From an uncultured Bacteroidales bacterium (GTDB lineage Bacteria > Bacteroidota > Bacteroidia > Bacteroidales > P3): a stretch of DNA of 56,452 nucleotides. The DNA lies in contig ONJQ01000017.1 in NCBI GenBank assembly GCA_900318175.1, forward strand, positions 1 through 56,452, given 5' to 3'. The translations under genes and the position numbers were made by a program. Positions 17,676 through 26,639 of this stretch are shown here, one piece after another. Position 1 is the stretch's first letter; each line of letters begins with the position of its first letter. The notes under the pieces are model-generated. The model made no database searches. It worked only from the letters and a program-made list of their open reading frames with translations, and was not told where the DNA came from.

Positions 17676-18623
17676 TTAGAGTTTGCTGAGGCATTCGGTC
17701 ACATTCTTCTCAATGCGGCCAACGATGTCGGCGCAGTCCTCGGCTTTTTGGAACTTCTCGCCAGTGATGTGTTCGTAGAGCTCGATATAACGGTCGGTGA
17801 TGCTGTTGACAATCTCGTCGGTTATCTCGGGGACCTGCTGACCTTCCTTGCCCTGGAAACCGTTGGCCATGAGCCATTCGCGGACAAACTCCTTGGAGAG
17901 TTGGCGTTGATGCTCGCCTTTGGCCAAACGCTCCTCGTAGCCATCGGCATAGAAATAGCGGCTGCTGTCGGGGGTATGGATTTCATCAATGAGATAGATT
18001 TTGCCGTCGCGTTTGCCGAACTCGTACTTGGTGTCGACGAGGATAAGGCCTTTCTGAGCGGCAATCTCGGTGCCACGCTGGAAGAGGGCGAGTGCGTAGC
18101 GTTCCAATTGCTCGTAATCCTCTTTGGAGACGAGGCCTGTGCGGATGATTTCGTCGCGGGAGATGTTCTCGTCGTGTCCCTCGTCAGCTTTGGTGGTGGG
18201 GGTAAGGATGGGTGTGGGGAATTTCTGGTTCTCAACCATGCCTTCGGGCAGGGGGACACCGCAAAGGGTGCGGGCTCCGGCCTTGTACTCACGCCATGCA
18301 CTGCCGGCCAGGTAGCCACGGACTATCATCTCGACGCGGAAGCCTTCGCATTTAAGACCCACGGTGACCATGGGGTCGGGGGTGGCAAGTTTCCAGTTGG
18401 GGACGATGTCGGCGGTGGCATCGAGGAACTTGGCAGCTATCTGGTTGAGGACTTGTCCTTTGTAGGGGATGCCCTTGGGAAGCACAACGTCGAAGGCACT
18501 GATGCGGTCGCTAACGACCATGGCCATGTATTTGTCGTCGATGTTGTAGACGTCACGTACTTTGCCTACATAGAGGCTTTTCTGCTTGGGGAAAGAGAAT
18601 TGGGTTTTAACAACTGCTTTCAT
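17676..18623 (-). CDS. purC: SAICAR synthetase
   Basis: Phosphoribosylaminoimidazole-succinocarboxamide synthase, 315 residues: it joins CAIR and aspartate with ATP in purine synthesis. The N-terminal part has [34 protein letters not shown], the nucleotide-binding beginning of the family, and the middle has [20 protein letters not shown]. The [15 protein letters not shown] stretch is the usual C-terminal signature. The length matches the longer eukaryote-like/Bacteroidetes form rather than the 237-residue E. coli form. Other pur genes are not nearby. Confidence 0.95.
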   Translation of the reverse strand: MKAVVKTQFSFPKQKSLYVGKVRDVYNIDDKYMAMVVSDRISAFDVVLPKGIPYKGQVLNQIAAKFLDATADIVPNWKLATPDPMVTVGLKCEGFRVEMIVRGYLAGSAWREYKAGARTLCGVPLPEGMVENQKFPTPILTPTTKADEGHDENISRDEIIRTGLVSKEDYEQLERYALALFQRGTEIAAQKGLILVDTKYEFGKRDGKIYLIDEIHTPDSSRYFYADGYEERLAKGEHQRQLSKEFVREWLMANGFQGKEGQQVPEITDEIVNSITDRYIELYEHITGEKFQKAEDCADIVGRIEKNVTECLSKL

Positions 18624-18712
18624 GACGATATTTCTTTGAAATTCAATATTAAGAATTATGTGGATACAATAACGAGAAGAATGATAATAATGTTTGCTAT
18701 GCTATCGAGGGT

Positions 18713-19264
18713 TCACTGCTCTTGGTCCAGTTGCTGGGCAAAGAAAGTGAAATTGACTTTGCCGTAATGGCGATGCTGCCAAAAGTGAGGGTGCTGTTCG
18801 AACTCGAATTCGCGCGGGTGTTCGAGAATGAAGATGCCGTCGTCGGTGAGGACATTGCTGCTGAAGACAGCATCGGGTATCTGAGAAAGGTTTTCGAGGG
18901 CGTAAGGGGGATCGGCGAAGATGATGTCGAACTTCTTGTAGGCTCGTTTCAGGAGGTCGAAGACATCGGCCCGGACGGCATGGAGGTTGTTGATGCCCAT
19001 GTGCGAGGCGGACTGCTTGATGAAATCAATGCACTGGTTGTTGATGTCGACAGAGGTGACCTCCTTGGCACCACGCGAGATGAACTCGATGGAAACGGCC
19101 CCGGTGCCGGCAAAAAGGTCCATGACGGTGACTTCCTCGAAATCGACATAGTTGTTCAGGATATTGAAGAGGCTTTCGCGAGCCATGTCGGTGGTGGGAC
19201 GCACGGGGAGCGACGTTGGAGGATTGAGACGGCGGCCTCGGAGTGAACCTGCAATGATGCGCAT
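18713..19264 (-). CDS. rsmD: 16S rRNA (guanine(966)-N2)-methyltransferase
   Basis: A 183-residue Rossmann methyltransferase. It opens with MRIIAGSLRGRRL, the conserved RsmD start, then PTTDMARESLFNIL, the SAM-binding VMDLFAGTGAVSIEFISRGA, and the catalytic motif IIFADPPYAL. RsmD methylates G966 of 16S rRNA in the assembled small subunit. It precedes purC by about 90 bases and follows the DUF3822 gene by 37, on the same strand, consistent with one transcript. Identification is firm. Confidence 0.95.
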   Translation of the reverse strand: MRIIAGSLRGRRLNPPTSLPVRPTTDMARESLFNILNNYVDFEEVTVMDLFAGTGAVSIEFISRGAKEVTSVDINNQCIDFIKQSASHMGINNLHAVRADVFDLLKRAYKKFDIIFADPPYALENLSQIPDAVFSSNVLTDDGIFILEHPREFEFEQHPHFWQHRHYGKVNFTFFAQQLDQEQ

Positions 19265-19301
19265 GATATTGCTGTATATTAGTAATTAAGGTGGTTTGTA
19301 T

Positions 19302-20126
19302 TCAAGAAAGAATTAAGGTGTGGCGATAGGTGTGGAGCGTTTGGAAGTCGGGGTTGAGGAAGGTGTAAGGCTTGCCTGTGTAGAGGGTCACATTGGGGAA
19401 GAAATGCTGCATACGGGAGAAGAAGGTGCGGTCCACAAGGCCACAGATGGCAAGTTCCATGTCGGGGGTTTCGAGATGGAGATGCTTCATGACGCTGAGG
19501 GCATGATATAACACCTCCTCACTGTCACCAGCAGGATAGCTGTTGGTGAGGAGCAGGTTGCCATTGAAGAAGGCTTCGATGTCGGCAGCCCCTTCGCGCA
19601 CATGCAGAAGTATATAGGGATGAGAACTGCTGGCCGAACGGTGTGCGGCCTCAATAAGCACAGCGTGTTGACAGAGGATGTCGATGCCGGGCAGCGTGAC
19701 TTTGAAGGCGGTAGCCATGTCGGCAGGAGCGGCAAAGACAAGGTAGGCATTGAGCGAGGACAGATAGGAATGGTAGATGCCGGAGCCCTCCCCCACCCTT
19801 GCAGCCGTGGCGAGATATTGACGGTCAGCCGACGGGTCGTAAAGATGGGCAGGGACACAGACGGACTGCATGGTGGGCAGTATGAGGTTCATCTGCTTGA
19901 AGCCCAAGGCAACCTCATCCTCGCCGATGGTCTTTGCCACTTGGCGGGCAACCTCCATAGCGGACATCCCCTCGCTGAGCGGGCAATCGCCCACGGTGAG
20001 CAGCAGGGTGTCCACGGTGGTAACCGAAAAAGAAAATCCATTTGACCGAAGGCAAATGGATAATCTTTTTTCACTGTTAGCCACTGGTCTATCTGTCGTG
20101 ATAATGTCTGTGACTAATTGGGACAT
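19302..20126 (-). CDS. DUF3822-family protein
   Basis: A 274-residue cytoplasmic protein of the Bacteroidota-restricted DUF3822 family (actin-like ATPase fold by family description). The visible order fits: LSICLRSNGFSFSVTTVDT at the front, then a central segment YLVFAAPADMATAF and LPGIDILCQHAVLIEAA, then a C-terminal LAICGLVDRTFFSRMQHFFPNV. No ATP-binding motif is obvious. It is usually found beside rsmD, as here (37 bases apart). Function unknown. Two bases separate it from the gene before it. Confidence 0.8.
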   Translation of the reverse strand: MSQLVTDIITTDRPVANSEKRLSICLRSNGFSFSVTTVDTLLLTVGDCPLSEGMSAMEVARQVAKTIGEDEVALGFKQMNLILPTMQSVCVPAHLYDPSADRQYLATAARVGEGSGIYHSYLSSLNAYLVFAAPADMATAFKVTLPGIDILCQHAVLIEAAHRSASSSHPYILLHVREGAADIEAFFNGNLLLTNSYPAGDSEEVLYHALSVMKHLHLETPDMELAICGLVDRTFFSRMQHFFPNVTLYTGKPYTFLNPDFQTLHTYRHTLILS

Positions 20127-20128
20127 TT

Positions 20129-20794
20129 TTATTCAAAGTTACCGTCTGTGACAGTCTGGGTCATGTCACCTACCTTCCAACCGGGGAAGCGCTGGTTCTG
20201 GGTCAGCTCGGCAATCTTGTTGACAACCAACTGGTGGTCCATGTCGGCAAGCAGGTCTTCCATGTTGACCAAGCACTCGAAAACGGGCATCTGGTAACCG
20301 CTCTTTTCAATGAAGCCGGCTTTCAGGTCGAAGTCGTACTTTTTGTCGCGGGGATAGGGAACATAGCGGAGGTTGAGAATCTCCTCGTCGGTGAGTTTGA
20401 ACTTGCCCGATTTGCGCAGGTTGTCGATGGGGTTGACGTATTCGGTCACGCGGCTAACATAGCCAGCCTTAATCTGGTCGGCTTCGGTCAGCTCATTGAT
20501 ATCGACATCTTCGGGAATCTTGTCATAGTTGATGTTCTTGTTGACAACTCTCAAGCTGTCCTCGTTCATAAGGCGGTTGAACAGGGTGTCGAAGCTGCCG
20601 GTATAGCAGCCGTAGGTGTTCTTGTAAGCCTCTTCGAGTGTACGGATAGCTTTGAGTTTTTCCGCACATGCATCGCGGCGTTTAGTGTACTCGTTGTCAA
20701 ACTTAACAGGCTTCATGACACTCATATAAAGAGCAACAGCCAGTCCAATGATGACAACACCCAAAAGGATTTGAATCAAAGTCTTACTTTTCAT
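20129..20794 (-). CDS. Single-pass membrane protein of unknown function
   Basis: A 221-residue protein with an N-terminal membrane helix (TLIQILLGVVIIGLAVALYMSV), then a charged coiled stretch (ACAEKLKAIRTLEEAYKNTYG) and a mixed alpha/beta domain. The layout resembles a pseudopilin (helix followed by a globular domain), but no prepilin peptidase site (G|FxxxE) is present, so true pilin processing is unlikely. It has its own promoter element and is probably the first gene of the leftward run down to the M28 peptidase. Conserved neighbours DUF3822 and rsmD suggest a Bacteroidales core gene. Function not recognised. Confidence 0.7.
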   Translation of the reverse strand: MKSKTLIQILLGVVIIGLAVALYMSVMKPVKFDNEYTKRRDACAEKLKAIRTLEEAYKNTYGCYTGSFDTLFNRLMNEDSLRVVNKNINYDKIPEDVDINELTEADQIKAGYVSRVTEYVNPIDNLRKSGKFKLTDEEILNLRYVPYPRDKKYDFDLKAGFIEKSGYQMPVFECLVNMEDLLADMDHQLVVNKIAELTQNQRFPGWKVGDMTQTVTDGNFE

Positions 20795-20829
20795 GATATA
20801 GTATTGTTTTTATTTTCTATTTCAGTTTG

Positions 20830-20837
20830 CAAAGATA
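20830..20837 (-). promoter_or_regulatory. -7 promoter element for the 20.8-14.2 kb leftward run
   Basis: TATCTTTG on the minus strand (plus-strand CAAAGATA), about 36 bases before the ATG at 20794, fits TAnnTTTG. The sequence upstream is A/T-rich with T-runs but without a clear TTTG at -33. Confidence 0.5.
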
Positions 20838-20881
20838 CAAAAAAAGTACGATGTGATGAAAAAAAGTATGAAGTATTTTTT

Positions 20882-22300
20882 CTATTGCTGTTCGACATGA
20901 TTGATAACAACTTGACATTTATAGTTTTCCGACAGCCATTTGGCGACTCTTTCTGCACAAAAAACCGACCGGTGTTGCCCTCCAGTACAGCCAAAACTGA
21001 CGCTAAGATTGGTAAAGTTCCGCTCTAAATATTTCGTCACCGAGGCCCCGACAAGCTGTTCCGCAGCCGCTATGAATTGTTCCACGGCAGGGTCGCCCTG
21101 CAGGAATTCCACCACGGGCCGGTCCTTGCCCGTATAGCTCTTGTATTCGGGATAGCGACCGGGATTGGGCAGCGCGCGACAGTCGAACACAAATCCGCCT
21201 CCATTGCCCGAGGGGTCTTGTGGGATGCCTTTCTTATATGAGAAGCTGTTCACCGTCACCCGCAGGCCTGTATGCGCCATTGTGTCAGTCTCGGCATCCT
21301 GCTGAGCTATCACGGTGCGCAACACCTCGGTGAGGTGAGGCAATTCGACGGGCAGCGGATGACTGTCCAGAATTGTGCGCAAGTTGTTCACCGCAAGGGG
21401 AATGCTGCCAAGGAAATAATCCTTCCGTTCAAAGTAGCCCCTGTAGCCGTAAGCGCCCATTGCCTGAAGGATGCGGATTAGGACGTAGCCGTAGAAACGG
21501 GCGCGGAAATCGCTGACATCGATTGCTGTCAGGTCGGCAAGACTGCGAATGTAGTGGCTCAGCAACTCTTGGCGGATGGCCTCGGGGATGTTGCTTTTGG
21601 AGCTGTAGAGCAACGCCGCCACGTCATACTGGGCCGCACCTCTCCTACCCCCTTGGAAGTCGATATAATAGGGCTCGTCATCCACCAACATGATGTTGCG
21701 CGACTGGAAATCGCGATAAAGGAAAAAACCGCAGTCGGTGTCCAACAGGTAGTGAATCAGCGTGTGGAAATCGCGTTCCAGCAGCTCCTCGTCGAAGGGG
21801 GTGTGGCGTAACTTGAGGAAACAGTATTTAAAATAGTTCAGGTCCCACTGGATGGACTGCGCGTCGAAGTCGCTGCGGGGATAGGCATGACTGAAATCCA
21901 TGCTGCGGCCCCTCACCTGCATCGTGGCCAGGTCGGCCAGCACGCGCTTGTACAGGGCAAGCATCTCGCCGTCGAACCCCTTCCCTGTCCGCTGCTTGTC
22001 GAAGAGGCGGGAATAAAGCGTCGTGTCGCCCAAGTCCTGCTGCAGGTAGCATCGCCTGTCCTCACTGATGGCATAAACCTGAGGCACATTCACGCCCCTT
22101 TCCGCTAAACTGCTGCTGTAGTAATAAAAGGCTTCATTTTCCCGCACGTCTTCATTCCATGCAGCAATAGCGCTCCGCGAGCCGTTAAACGCACGCCAGT
22201 ATCTGCGGGCGCTCCCGTGTGCACCAAGCGACAGAATCTCCGTTGGCTCCGCACCGCTCCAGCGCAGGAACAACCGTTTGATTTCTTCCTCTATAGCCAT
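20882..22300 (-). CDS. Fusion of an AmgK-like sugar kinase (APH fold) and a RapZ C-terminal domain
   Basis: A 472-residue two-domain protein. Residues about 10-335 have the aminoglycoside phosphotransferase/AmgK fold: YLQQDLGDTTLY as hinge region, catalytic loop YRDFQSRNIM (Asp197) and metal site IDFQGGRRG (Asp214). Residues about 345-472 are a RapZ C-terminal domain with its hallmark GCTGGQHRSV (437-446). AmgK phosphorylates MurNAc/GlcNAc at C1 in wall recycling; the RapZ C-domain binds glucosamine-6-phosphate in E. coli. The RapZ P-loop kinase half is missing and replaced. The start at 22300 (MAIEEEIKR) avoids overlap with bactofilin, which lies 10 bases away. It was probably made with bactofilin and SprE. 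A role as amino-sugar kinase with built-in sensor is inference; no MurU-type nucleotidyltransferase is adjacent. Confidence 0.85.
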   Translation of the reverse strand: MAIEEEIKRLFLRWSGAEPTEILSLGAHGSARRYWRAFNGSRSAIAAWNEDVRENEAFYYYSSSLAERGVNVPQVYAISEDRRCYLQQDLGDTTLYSRLFDKQRTGKGFDGEMLALYKRVLADLATMQVRGRSMDFSHAYPRSDFDAQSIQWDLNYFKYCFLKLRHTPFDEELLERDFHTLIHYLLDTDCGFFLYRDFQSRNIMLVDDEPYYIDFQGGRRGAAQYDVAALLYSSKSNIPEAIRQELLSHYIRSLADLTAIDVSDFRARFYGYVLIRILQAMGAYGYRGYFERKDYFLGSIPLAVNNLRTILDSHPLPVELPHLTEVLRTVIAQQDAETDTMAHTGLRVTVNSFSYKKGIPQDPSGNGGGFVFDCRALPNPGRYPEYKSYTGKDRPVVEFLQGDPAVEQFIAAAEQLVGASVTKYLERNFTNLSVSFGCTGGQHRSVFCAERVAKWLSENYKCQVVINHVEQQ

Positions 22301-22310
22301 GTAGGTAACT

Positions 22311-22655
22311 TCAATCGGACAGTTCGTCAAGCATGTGGCATGTGCCAGTGAAATAGGCACCCGGCTCAATAGCCAGTTTGTTAGCCACGATGTCTCCCTT
22401 CACCCTCGAAGTAGCATAGAGAGTGAGGAACTCCTTCACCGACAGGTTCCCGTCGATGGTTCCGATGACATTTGCGTTCTGGCACACCACGTTGCCCAAG
22501 ATGTGTCCCTGCTCGCCAATGACCAGTTTGCCTGTCAGGGTGATGTTCCCTTCCAGCGTTCCGTCCATGCGGAAATCCCCGTTGGCCTGTATGTCGCCCT
22601 TGATGGAGGTCCCCACCGTGATGGTGTTGATCAGGCCGTTGATATTATCGCTCAT
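22311..22655 (-). CDS. Bactofilin (polymer-forming cytoskeletal protein)
   Basis: A 114-residue bactofilin. The right-handed beta-helix is visible as repeated short strands with Gly turns: GTSIKGDIQANGDFRMDGT, then LTGKLVIGEQGHILGNVV, then ATSRVKGDIVANKLAIEPGA. Flanking tails are short, as in small bactofilins. These proteins form non-polar filaments without nucleotide and often organise wall synthesis or secretion at set sites. The start overlaps the sprE stop by 4 bases, so the two are translationally coupled, placing it with an envelope secretion protein. Confidence 0.92.
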   Translation of the reverse strand: MSDNINGLINTITVGTSIKGDIQANGDFRMDGTLEGNITLTGKLVIGEQGHILGNVVCQNANVIGTIDGNLSVKEFLTLYATSRVKGDIVANKLAIEPGAYFTGTCHMLDELSD

Positions 22656-25453
22656 TTTCTATAGTATTTGTCGTAAAACAATCTGTAGGCATCCACCTGC
22701 TTGCGGTTGTAAAGGGTTACGTAGTTCTGCTTAGAGATGGCAAACACCTCGTAGTCCTCCGCGCTGTACTCCGTCAAGGGGCCGTCGCCCGACTGCAGAT
22801 GATTTGCAAAATCCACAGCCTCGTTGGCATCGTTGAAGGTGTTCACCGTCACCATCTGTGTCGAATCCGTGAACATCAACGGGGCCGACTTATAGCCCGA
22901 ATTTGCGTAGTACGTCAGTATGAATCTGCCCATATTCCCTTGCAGTTGCGTGGCACGGATTTTTTTCTCCTTCACAAGGACGATGACCGTGTGGGGCATA
23001 TTCTCGCGGTAGCGAAACAACTGAGCCTCGGGAGGCAGTTCACTATCTTCCGACTGGCTCTGATTGCGCGAACGGCGGATTTTTTCGCGTGCCTCGATGC
23101 CGCCTTCAGGCATCTTTTCCTCAATCTCTTCATCCGTCTCGCCACCGCTGTTGGCAATATATTTTCCACCCTCGCCCATCAGGTAGTCCAGTTGGTCCTG
23201 CGCCAAGGCAATCAGTGTGTCGTCCTTCGGGTATTCTTTTATGATGTCTTGGAATGTAGTGATGGCAGACTTCTTGTTGTCCATTTTGGCGTAAGAAAGG
23301 CCTTCCCAGTAGCGGAACTTGCCCAGCATGGGGTTGCCCTCGTACAGCATCTTGGCATTCGCCACGTTGCTCAGAACAGCCTCATAGCGATGCTTACGAT
23401 ATAAGGTATAGACGTTGTCGTAGTCCTCCTTGATGATTTGTCCACGTCGGATAATCTCCTTGTAGTAATCCTCATCCAAAATCAGATTGGCGAAATCACT
23501 GTCCGGGAAGCCCATCAGCACCATGTCGCGGTAATAGTTGGAATTTGGTGTATTACCCTGCCTGTCATAGATTTTATAAAGCATATAGAATGCCTGTACA
23601 ATCTCGGCATTGGTGGTGAAATCGTTGGTCATTCTCAGATAGCATTCCAAGGCTTTGGGCAGATTGTGTATGCCGTCGTAGAAGATGTAACCAGCATTCA
23701 GCAGTCCCACTGCGGTCTCGTTCATCATCGAATCTATCTCCTGCTGACTTTTGGGCAGGTCTTTCAGGTAAAAAGCCACATCATGCGGGTCGTTGGGATT
23801 GCCCTTTTGCTTGACATCCGTCGAGTCCCCTTCTCCATTCCCGTCTGCCAGTGTGCTGTCCTGTCCTGCATTCAAGCTGTCGGTCATGTCGCTGTTGTTC
23901 ATCATGGCCAGCATGTTCATGCCCAACATGCCCTTTGAGGAAAGAAACCAGTAGTCCTCCAAATTGCGCATGCCCCACCGTTGGCGGAAGGTCTCCTTGC
24001 CTTTCTGCACGGTGTTGCTGTTGTAGAAGTACCAGTCGCCCTGAAGGGTGTTCTGCTGGCCTTTGCTCTCGTTGGCCAATTGCTCCATCATCTCCCGCTC
24101 CTTGGCTTCTTCCTCGGCTTTTCTCAGCTCTTCAATCTTCTTGTTGATTACCTCTAAGAGCTTCTCTTGCGGCAGCTGCGACAGGGCAATCAGGCTGTCG
24201 TTGCGCTCTATGACACGGGTGTTTACCACCAAGGACGAAAGCAGGTCGTAGTGTGACTTGATGTCAGCATAGTGGGGATAGTCGGGCTTTATGATGGACA
24301 TTGCCGTGTCGTAATAGATCTGCGACTGGTCGTAGTCCTGAAACTTGTCAAACAATATTCCTGCCACCCTGATGGCCGACCGGGCTTTCTGAGCCGGGTT
24401 GCTCTTCGACACCGCGCACGAGGTCTTGAACTCTTCGCACGCCTTCTTGGTCTCGCGCATGCCCATATACATCTCGCCTTTGGCGTAGTATATCTGGTCT
24501 ACAAACTCCTCGTTTTTCTTGTCTTTCAGCATGCGGTCCAACAACCGTTCCAACTTCTCGCGGTTGGTATGCTGCAGGTCGGCGCATGAGGCCATGTTAA
24601 GCCTTGCATTGAACTCCATCTCATATGAGGGGCCGCAACTCAGCACCTTCTGGAAGTACTTGGATGCCGTCGGGCGCTTGTCCTGTTCCTGATAGATTTG
24701 TCCAAGGATATAATAGATGCGTGCTTTCTGCTCCCGCGAGGGGTGCTGTTCCAGAGCCATTTTCAGGAAGTTGACGCCCTTCTTATACTTCTCCTGGGGC
24801 AGCGTGCACTCCGCCATTGCGAGGTAAAGGTTCAACTTCTGGCTGGAGGCAAAGTTGTCCTTTCCTGCTGCCACAACCATCTCGTCCAGGTAGCTTTCGG
24901 CATCTCGGTAGCGCTTGTCCATCGTTGAGCAACGCGCTTGCAGTATGGCTGCCTCGTCGGCTATGGCCGTTCCGGCATACTGCGAGACAAGCATCTGGCA
25001 GGTGCTTGCCGCCGTGACGAAATCGTGCTTGTAGAAGGTGGCGTAGGCCGTCATCAGATAGCATTTCGGAATGTATGGCACATGTTCCTGTCCGTCCACA
25101 AAGATGCTGTGCTTCTTGATGCCCTTCACACTCTTTTCGATGGCACGGTCGAATTGAGGATTCAATGACTTGCTCTCCTCCTTTGTCCCCATCTTATAGA
25201 CTGGCAGCACTCTGGTGTAGTCATCCTTGTAGCGGTCGTTCATCATGGCCACACCCTTCTTCAGACTCTCGTTGCCGTTCCACCAAATGTTGTAGTGCGT
25301 GGTGATGTTGTGGAACTGGATGTTGGCCCATGTGGCCTTCTGGGTGGAGCAGGACGGGAACACAAGGCAAGCCCCAACAATCAGGCATGCCGACACAATG
25401 CCGACACCCCATCGCCGTAGTGACCCATGCCCAGTATGTCTATCCTGCAACAC
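22652..25453 (-). CDS. sprE: SprE/PorW-type TPR lipoprotein of the type IX secretion system
   Basis: A 933-residue outer-membrane lipoprotein: signal peptide with lipobox VFPSC, lipidated at Cys35, then the family motif TWANIQFHNITTHYNIWWNG. Many tetratricopeptide repeats fill residues about 100-750 (for example EQHPSREQKARIYYILGQIY and FRYWEGLSYAKMDNKKSA). A C-terminal domain (about 800-925) has alternating beta strands. SprE (gliding) and PorW (P. gingivalis) are needed for type IX secretion, linking the PorLM motor to the outer-membrane machinery. The length and N-terminal motif match the family. No other T9SS gene is in the window. It is the first gene of a unit with bactofilin and the kinase-RapZ fusion. 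Confidence 0.88.
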   Translation of the reverse strand: MLQDRHTGHGSLRRWGVGIVSACLIVGACLVFPSCSTQKATWANIQFHNITTHYNIWWNGNESLKKGVAMMNDRYKDDYTRVLPVYKMGTKEESKSLNPQFDRAIEKSVKGIKKHSIFVDGQEHVPYIPKCYLMTAYATFYKHDFVTAASTCQMLVSQYAGTAIADEAAILQARCSTMDKRYRDAESYLDEMVVAAGKDNFASSQKLNLYLAMAECTLPQEKYKKGVNFLKMALEQHPSREQKARIYYILGQIYQEQDKRPTASKYFQKVLSCGPSYEMEFNARLNMASCADLQHTNREKLERLLDRMLKDKKNEEFVDQIYYAKGEMYMGMRETKKACEEFKTSCAVSKSNPAQKARSAIRVAGILFDKFQDYDQSQIYYDTAMSIIKPDYPHYADIKSHYDLLSSLVVNTRVIERNDSLIALSQLPQEKLLEVINKKIEELRKAEEEAKEREMMEQLANESKGQQNTLQGDWYFYNSNTVQKGKETFRQRWGMRNLEDYWFLSSKGMLGMNMLAMMNNSDMTDSLNAGQDSTLADGNGEGDSTDVKQKGNPNDPHDVAFYLKDLPKSQQEIDSMMNETAVGLLNAGYIFYDGIHNLPKALECYLRMTNDFTTNAEIVQAFYMLYKIYDRQGNTPNSNYYRDMVLMGFPDSDFANLILDEDYYKEIIRRGQIIKEDYDNVYTLYRKHRYEAVLSNVANAKMLYEGNPMLGKFRYWEGLSYAKMDNKKSAITTFQDIIKEYPKDDTLIALAQDQLDYLMGEGGKYIANSGGETDEEIEEKMPEGGIEAREKIRRSRNQSQSEDSELPPEAQLFRYRENMPHTVIVLVKEKKIRATQLQGNMGRFILTYYANSGYKSAPLMFTDSTQMVTVNTFNDANEAVDFANHLQSGDGPLTEYSAEDYEVFAISKQNYVTLYNRKQVDAYRLFYDKYYRK

Positions 25454-25538
25454 TTTTAAAGAATTTATGTATGTGTGAACGCTTTAATGAGTTTGTCTAT
25501 TAATAAGCTTCTATTATTCTATTATCTACTATCTACGT

Positions 25539-26639
25539 CTACACATTAAAACGGAAGTGCATAATGTCGCCATCCTGCACCACATAGTCCTTACCCTCCA
25601 CGGCAATCTTGCCTGCCTCGCGGCATTTGGCCTCACTGCCCAGCGCCACATAGTCGGCATATTTTATCACCTCGGCACGGATAAAGCCTCGCTCGAAGTC
25701 ACTATGTATAATTCCTGCTGTCTGAGGGGCTTTCATTCCTTTCTTGAATGTCCAGGCACGACATTCCTTCGGGCCTGCGGTGAGGAAGGTCTGAAGGTTC
25801 AGCAGCTTGTAGGCGGCTTTTATCAGGCGGTTCACGCCGCTCTCCTTCAGCCCCAGGTCTTCAAGAAACATCTGTTTCTCCTCGTAGGTCTCCAACTCGG
25901 CAATGTCCGCCTCGATGCCGGCACCTATCACAAGCACCTCAGCGCCCTCATCCTTCACGGCCTCTCGTACCGCGTCGACATATTTGTTTCCTGTCACCAC
26001 CGATGCTTCGTCAACATTGCACACATACAGTATTGGTTTAGCTGTCAGCAGCATCAGGTCCTTTGCTGCCTCTTTCTGGCTCTCGTCCAGCTCCACCGTG
26101 CGGGCGCTCTTGCCACTCAACAGCGCATCGCGATACAGGTCCATCACCTCCACCAATTTCTTCGCTTTGGCGTCGCCACCGGCTTTGGCCTTCTTTACCT
26201 CTTTCTCGTAGCGGTTCTCGATGGTTTCAAGGTCCTTGAACTGCAGTTCGAGGTCAATGGTCTGTTTGTCGCGAATGGGGTCCACGCTCCCGTCGACATG
26301 CGTCACATTGTCGTCGTCAAAGCAGCGCAGCACATGGATGATGGCATCCGTTGTGCGGATGTCTGCCAAGAACTTGTTGCCCAGACCCTCGCCCTTTGAG
26401 GCGCCTTTCACCAGGCCGGCAATATCAACAATCTCCACGGTGGCGGGCACTACTGAGGCGGGGTGCTCCATCTCCACCAGTTTGGCTAAACGTTCATCCG
26501 GCACCGTGATTACGCCCACATTGGGCTCAATGGTGCAGAAAGGGAAGTTGGCAGCCTGTGCTTTGGCATTGCTCAGGCAGTTGAAAAGGGTCGACTTGCC
26601 CACATTCGGCAAGCCCACTATTCCGCATTGTAGACTCAT
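25539..26639 (-). CDS. ychF: Redox-regulated ATPase YchF
   Basis: A 366-residue Obg-family P-loop protein. It opens with the G1 box GIVGLPNVGKSTLFNCLS and has DIAGLVKGASKGEGLGNKFL (G3 with the switch region) and a C-terminal TGS domain (residues about 280-366: YKLLNLQTFLTAGPKECRAW ... DYVVQDGDIMHFRF). The G4 motif is non-canonical, as in YchF, which prefers ATP over GTP and binds ribosomes. It overlaps the GT2 gene stop by 4 bases (translational coupling). Identification is firm. Confidence 0.97.
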   Translation of the reverse strand: MSLQCGIVGLPNVGKSTLFNCLSNAKAQAANFPFCTIEPNVGVITVPDERLAKLVEMEHPASVVPATVEIVDIAGLVKGASKGEGLGNKFLADIRTTDAIIHVLRCFDDDNVTHVDGSVDPIRDKQTIDLELQFKDLETIENRYEKEVKKAKAGGDAKAKKLVEVMDLYRDALLSGKSARTVELDESQKEAAKDLMLLTAKPILYVCNVDEASVVTGNKYVDAVREAVKDEGAEVLVIGAGIEADIAELETYEEKQMFLEDLGLKESGVNRLIKAAYKLLNLQTFLTAGPKECRAWTFKKGMKAPQTAGIIHSDFERGFIRAEVIKYADYVALGSEAKCREAGKIAVEGKDYVVQDGDIMHFRFNV

